From: Pirellulales bacterium
GTDB lineage: Bacteria > Planctomycetota > Planctomycetia > Pirellulales > UBA1268
Direction of reading: 5' to 3'
NCBI GenBank assembly: GCA_017853835.1
Contig: JAFMIU010000034.1
Coordinates: 1-36,903 of the forward strand
Length of the DNA stretch: 36,903 bases
Made by a program: the position numbers and the translations under genes. Every line of letters begins with the position of its first letter. Position 1 is the stretch's first letter. The notes beneath the pieces were generated by a model that had not been told where the DNA came from, did not search any database, and was given only the letters and a program-made list of their open reading frames with translations. Positions 32,988 to 36,903 of this stretch are shown in pieces.

Positions 32988-34349
32988 TCAGTCCCACGAG
33001 CAGCCGGCGAGGTCGTGTGGCCGGGCGGCGAGGGCCTCAGCTCGACCGGCTGCCGCGTCGGCCGATGGCGCGAGGTCGGTGGCGAACTGCCACGGCTGAA
33101 CCATCACGCCGCCGGAGGCGGTCAGCACCCACGTGGATCCCTTTTTGACGCCGCTGGCGACGGTGGGCACGCTGGTCGGCACGTCGTAGGTCGGTGTCGT
33201 GAGGCCCGCGCTGCTGGAAAGGGGCGCGAGGTCACAGCCGGCCCGATTGGCGAGCTGGCGGCTCTGGATGAGCGCCGCCACCACGGCCAGATCGATGCAG
33301 TTGGTGAGTTCGGCGAAGACCGGCTGCTTCGAGGCCAGATCGTCGTAGGCGACGGTCATGGCATCACACCAGCGCTTGGCCGTGGCGTCAGTCTGAGCCG
33401 CTCCGCGACGCATGCCACCGCGGCCGGCGACATCGCTCTCGGTGAGGCACTTCATGCGGCGGCCTCCGATCTTCCAGGCCAGCTCCTCGGCGTCGTGGGC
33501 GATGGGATCGTAGTCTGCCTCGAGCCAGAACCGGGGCAGGGTTGCCACGCGGCCGCCTGCCGGCACCATCGAGAGGTAACTTGGAAGCGAGGCGAGCCCG
33601 GATTCCTCCAGCCCCATGCCGATGCGTTTCATGCGATAGTCGGCAGCCACGAGCACGCGGGCGAAGCGACTGTCGCCCGGCACGCCCCCCACCGTCACCT
33701 GCTGCGGTCCGACGGCCTCTTCCATGGCGGTGAACGTGGCCCGCGGATCGGCCCCCATCGTGCCCTGACGGCGAAGCATCGCCTGGAGCCGGGCAATGCC
33801 CTCCGGTGATGGGTCGATCGAGCACGTCATGCCGCCGTTTCGCGCGCCGTCGATGGCGCGAAGGCTCACCATGAGGTCTTCCAGGTGGAGCGGCGGACGA
33901 TTGGTGGTGGCACCGACGATCGAACCATCGGCGGCCACGACCAGCGTGTCGGCCGGTCCGGAGAGGACGATGTCGTGGCCTTCGGGATCGACAAATACGC
34001 GATCGATCCGCTGGAGCCCACCGAGGAACTGCACCTCGGTGGGAAGCATGCTTCCCGATTCTGCGGCCTTCTTCACCGCCTCGGCGACGGCCTTGAGCGA
34101 CACGCGGCGGGCCTCACCGGCCTTGCCCGTCCAGCCACCGTCGGCGAGCGCCTTGGCTCGCTCCGTGGCGAGGGATTCAACCGCCTGGGGGTCAAGATTG
34201 CGAACGATGCCCGAGGTGTCGACCGACACGCCGCCGACCGCCCGCATGCCAAAGCCAAACTGTGCATGGGCCTGGGGGGGGGTGACGAGAACGGCCACCA
34301 GCAGGGCAGGCAGCCAGCGAATGACGGAGACATGGCGGAAGACGACCAT
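32988..34349 (-). CDS. Exported protein, probably planctomycete DUF1598 family
   Basis: The 453-residue protein begins VVFRHVSVIRWLPALLVAVLVTPPQAHAQFG, a signal peptide with cleavage after AHA. The mature start FGFGMRAVGGVSVDTSGIV, followed by KADGSIVGATTN-like beta segments and LPRFWLEADYDPIAHDAEELAWKI, is the kind of sequence I associate with the planctomycete-restricted DUF1598; this is memory of a family, not a search. Motif-level function is unknown. I picked ATG 34347-34349 because GAGGG lies about six bases upstream; a GTG at 34361 is possible but has no RBS. It is divergent from the sigma54 activator. Confidence 0.75.
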   Translation of the reverse strand: MVVFRHVSVIRWLPALLVAVLVTPPQAHAQFGFGMRAVGGVSVDTSGIVRNLDPQAVESLATERAKALADGGWTGKAGEARRVSLKAVAEAVKKAAESGSMLPTEVQFLGGLQRIDRVFVDPEGHDIVLSGPADTLVVAADGSIVGATTNRPPLHLEDLMVSLRAIDGARNGGMTCSIDPSPEGIARLQAMLRRQGTMGADPRATFTAMEEAVGPQQVTVGGVPGDSRFARVLVAADYRMKRIGMGLEESGLASLPSYLSMVPAGGRVATLPRFWLEADYDPIAHDAEELAWKIGGRRMKCLTESDVAGRGGMRRGAAQTDATAKRWCDAMTVAYDDLASKQPVFAELTNCIDLAVVAALIQSRQLANRAGCDLAPLSSSAGLTTPTYDVPTSVPTVASGVKKGSTWVLTASGGVMVQPWQFATDLAPSADAAAGRAEALAARPHDLAGCSWD

Positions 34350-34394
34350 GGAAGCCCTCACGGAACGGGAAGATGCCCGAAGAAACCGGAGTCG

Positions 34395-34423
34395 ATGCTA
34401 GTGATGCCCGGTGTTTTCGGCAA
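34395..34423 (-). promoter_or_regulatory. Candidate sigma-70-type promoter of the DUF1598-like gene
   Basis: On the - strand TTGCCG (34418-34423) and TAGCAT (34395-34400) are separated by exactly 17 bases, each matching four of six consensus positions. The position, 46 bases before the ATG at 34349, is sensible. Confidence 0.4.
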
Positions 34424-34429
34424 ACCCGG

Positions 34430-34443
34430 TTCTCCGGGGAGAA
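34430..34443 (+). promoter_or_regulatory. Inverted repeat between divergent genes
   Basis: TTCTCC and GGAGAA flank a two-base centre (GG). It lies between the candidate promoter of the DUF1598-like gene and the GTG of the regulator gene. Chance occurrence in GC-rich DNA cannot be excluded. Confidence 0.35.
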
Positions 34444-34519
34444 ACAGGGGTTCGGGGGCTCTCGCCAAGCGGGCTCCGGTGGATCATGATGGCGGTCGGT
34501 GGCGGGAGGCAGTTCATGC

Positions 34520-36493
34520 GTGCCGACACCCCTCCCCACCATCGACATGGCCGCCATGCCCGCCCAGCCTTCCTACGTCCAGGTCATCGATCCCGTCGCG
34601 GGCGAGGCGATCGTGCCTCTTCCGCCCGGCGGCGTGATCACCCTTGGGCGGGCTCCATCGAACGACGTCGTGCTGCACGACGAGCGGGCGAGCCGCTTTC
34701 ACGCCGAGATTCGTTCCGGAGACGCTGGCTGGATCGTTCGCGATCTGCAGAGCCGCAACGGCACCTTGGTCAATGGCGAGGGCATTGCGGCCGACCAGCC
34801 CTTGTCAGCCGGCGATGTGGTTCGGATCGGCAACGTGCACGTGGTCTTCGGAACAGGCGACCTGCCCACCGGTGCGGTGACTGCCGTGGGCGCTTCGGGT
34901 GCGGCCACGGCCGAGATGTCGGCCGAGGCCTCCGAGTGGCAGGCGTCGATCACCCATCGTCGTGCCCGAAGCCGGCTGCTCGAGGCCATCCAGGAATCGG
35001 CTCCGTCGGCGCCGCGGGTCGGGCAGGCTGCCGCCGAACTCTGCCGACTCGCCTTCTCGCTCTCCGCCGCGGAGGACATCCGCGGCATCGCCCGATTGGC
35101 ACTCGACTCCGCGTTGAAAGGCACCGCGGCCGGCCGCGGGCTGGTGCTCCTTCCGATTGCCTTGTCCGACTACGACGCGGGTGCGGTGACGGTCGACATG
35201 CTGTCGGTGGTGTCGGCCGCCCCCGACCCCTGGGCTGGGCCTCTTCCGGCGGCTGCCGCAGGCAGTGTGCTCGCCGGCGACGAAGCGATGATCGCTGGCG
35301 GGGACGGCCACGGAAGCCATTCGTCGTTCACCGCCCCGATCCGATCGCGTGGCCGTCCCGTGGGCGCGATGCATCTCGAAGCGGGCGAGGGTCATGAGGC
35401 CACGCCGGACGATCTCGAGTTTGTGATGGCTGTGTGTGACGCCCTCGGCGTGGCGATCGACAACCTCGCGGCCCGCGAGGCGCTTTCCACGCGTCTGGCG
35501 ACCGCCGCCGACGAAAACGAACGACTCCGACGCCGGCTCGGCGACGAGGGGCGAATGGTGGGCGAGAGTCCCGCCCTCCTTGGGATCGTCGGCCAGGTGG
35601 AGCGGGTGGCGACCACCAAGGCCACGGTTCTCGTCCGCGGCGAGAGCGGTGCCGGCAAGGAGTTGATCGCGCGGGCGATCCATGATTCGAGCGATCGCCG
35701 CGGCGGTCCGTTCGTGTGCCTCAACTGCGCAGCCCTCTCGGAAACCCTTCTCGAAAGCGAGCTCTTCGGCCACGAAAAGGGCGCCTTCACCGGGGCCACC
35801 GAGCGGAAGATCGGCAAGTTTGAGGCGGCCCACAAAGGCACGCTCATGCTCGACGAAATCGGCGAGATGAGCCCCGCGATCCAGGCGAAGTTTCTCCGGG
35901 TGCTCGAGGGGCATCCTTTCGAGCGGGTCGGCGGCAGCGGCAGGGTGCAGGTGGACGTGAGGGTCGTGGCAGCGACGAATCGCGACCTCGAGAAGGCGGT
36001 GACGGCCGGCCAGTTTCGCCGCGACCTCTACTTTCGCCTGAAGGTGGTCGAGATCATGGTGCCGCCCCTACGGCGCCGTCCGAAAGACATCGAACCGCTC
36101 GCCCTCCACTTCCTCGCGAGGTTTGCCTCGGAAACCGGACGCAAGATCCGGGGCTTCACGCCGGAAGCCATCGAGGCGATGCAGGCGTATCACTGGCCCG
36201 GCAACATTCGAGAGCTCCGCAATGTGATCGAGCGGGCGGTCGTGCTCTCGCAGGAAGACATGATCGACGCCCATGAACTCAGCCTGAGCCACCTCGCGTC
36301 ACCGGGCGACAGTCACACCGGCCGCTCACCGCTGGCCGGGCCGTTCACACCGATGACGATCGAGGAGATGGAGCGGCGGCACGTGCTCGCCACGCTCGAG
36401 GCGGTTGGTGGCAACAAGACGAAGGCGGCCACCATCCTCGGGATCGAGCGGTCGACGCTCGATCGCAAACTCGCCAAATGGGCGAAGGTCTGA
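34520..36493 (+). CDS. FHA-GAF-sigma54 activator with Fis-type HTH
   Basis: The 657-residue protein has an N-terminal FHA domain (residues ~20-112; LGRAPSNDVVL, SRFHAEI, RNGTLVNG), a GAF-like sensor region (~160-330), an AAA+ domain with Walker A GESGAGKE (374-381), the sigma54-contact loop GAFTGA (421-426) and Walker B LMLDEIGEM, and a C-terminal Fis-type HTH (NKTKAATILGIERSTLDRKL). It should open promoters for sigma54 RNA polymerase, with the FHA domain reading a phosphothreonine, possibly from a Ser/Thr kinase. I chose GTG 34520 because GGGAGG lies ten bases upstream; GTG 34499 and ATG 34547 are alternatives. Its stop coincides with the first base triplet of a repeat array. Confidence 0.93.
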   Translation: MPTPLPTIDMAAMPAQPSYVQVIDPVAGEAIVPLPPGGVITLGRAPSNDVVLHDERASRFHAEIRSGDAGWIVRDLQSRNGTLVNGEGIAADQPLSAGDVVRIGNVHVVFGTGDLPTGAVTAVGASGAATAEMSAEASEWQASITHRRARSRLLEAIQESAPSAPRVGQAAAELCRLAFSLSAAEDIRGIARLALDSALKGTAAGRGLVLLPIALSDYDAGAVTVDMLSVVSAAPDPWAGPLPAAAAGSVLAGDEAMIAGGDGHGSHSSFTAPIRSRGRPVGAMHLEAGEGHEATPDDLEFVMAVCDALGVAIDNLAAREALSTRLATAADENERLRRRLGDEGRMVGESPALLGIVGQVERVATTKATVLVRGESGAGKELIARAIHDSSDRRGGPFVCLNCAALSETLLESELFGHEKGAFTGATERKIGKFEAAHKGTLMLDEIGEMSPAIQAKFLRVLEGHPFERVGGSGRVQVDVRVVAATNRDLEKAVTAGQFRRDLYFRLKVVEIMVPPLRRRPKDIEPLALHFLARFASETGRKIRGFTPEAIEAMQAYHWPGNIRELRNVIERAVVLSQEDMIDAHELSLSHLASPGDSHTGRSPLAGPFTPMTIEEMERRHVLATLEAVGGNKTKAATILGIERSTLDRKLAKWAKV

Positions 36494-36903
36494 CGCCGTC
36501 TCCCGGGGCATGGGCAACCCCTCGCTCGTCACACGGCGGGTCGGTGCGGTGCGGGGCGGTGCTTCGGGTGCCCGTGGAAGCCCAACGGCGTGAGCCGTGG
36601 GACCGGCGTGGCGACACGCGCGGCGGGTTTGGCCGTCCCGGCGTCGGCTCCGGCTTGGGAGCGCTTGTGTGCGCTTGTGTGGTGGCACGCTTCGGGGTTG
36701 CCCACACGCTGGCTTTCGCGCCGTCGCCACCGTCCCGGCGTCGGCTCCGGCTAGGGATCGCTGGTGTTGAGGCTGCGCTTCGGGGTTGCCCACACCCCGT
36801 CGCCGGACGCTCGCGTCGGGCATCCATGCCCTTTGGCTCGCTCGGCATTGGCTTCGCTCCGCCATCCTGGCTCCGCTTGCCACTGACGCCGTCTCCCGGG
36901 GCA
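36491..36903 (+). repeat. Second array of the dispersed repeat family, runs to window end
   Basis: The array begins with a 20-bp segment (36491-36510) that recurs exactly at 36884-36903, so the period here is 393 bp. It contains a copy of the 40-bp core (36572-36611) identical to those at 16667, 17002 and 17161, the GTGA-loop hairpin (36585-36598), a 23-bp direct repeat (36633-36655 and 36730-36752), and the long TGGCTCGCTCGGCATTGGC module shared with units A and B. Module order matches units A and B. The array continues beyond the window. No gene is recognised in it. Confidence 0.9.

Overview
The window is a high-GC, gene-dense chromosomal segment that looks planctomycetal. The pointers are a PEP-CTERM surface protein with HAF repeats and dockerin-like calcium loops, a long periplasmic protein resembling the planctomycete family DUF1598, methanofuran-type cofactor genes in an otherwise bacterial setting, Pro/Gln-tailed membrane proteins, and frequent GTG/TTG starts with 1-4 base gene overlaps. 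No rRNA, tRNA, CRISPR array, transposase or phage gene was seen.

Layout. 1-3.6 kb: 3' part of asd, overlapping truA, then a soluble Ser/Thr kinase and accA, followed by a terminator-like hairpin. 3.9-9.8 kb: cvpA-like (-) divergent from a DUF457-type membrane metal hydrolase (+), a ZIP metal transporter with a His-rich loop, an unknown membrane protein (-), pdxA (+) and a secreted LolA-like protein (-). 10.0-16.4 kb: a co-directional run of three tightly coupled secreted proteins (two are paralogues, two carry lipoboxes, one has a DUF11-like domain), then a TlpA-type thioredoxin, a class I aminotransferase and deoC. 16.4-17.3 kb: a block of long, hairpin-rich tandem repeats with no credible gene. 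17.3-24.2 kb: a secreted aldose epimerase (-), a MoxR-type ATPase and VWA protein pair (+), a frameshifted HAF/PEP-CTERM protein overlapping the VWA gene, and a small membrane protein (-).

24.2-32.9 kb is the most interesting part. An AT-rich promoter with two palindromes precedes sufR, nuoB, sufC, sufB, sufD, a Rieske ferredoxin-SufT fusion, and three genes matching the methanofuran enzymes MfnD (ATP-grasp), MfnF and MfnE. The last four genes overlap at their stop and start codons. The layout suggests one Fe-S-responsive transcription unit joining Fe-S cluster assembly, an Fe-S subunit of complex I, and a C1-carrier cofactor whose partner enzymes (formyltransferase/hydrolase and formylmethanofuran-dehydrogenase-like complexes) include Fe-S proteins. 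No cysteine desulfurase (sufS) or sufU/sufE is visible.

33.0-36.9 kb: the DUF1598-like secreted protein (-) is divergent from an FHA-GAF-sigma54 activator (+). The activator's stop codon is also the first three bases of a second array of the same repeat family found at 16.4 kb. A 40-bp core is identical in four copies across the two loci.
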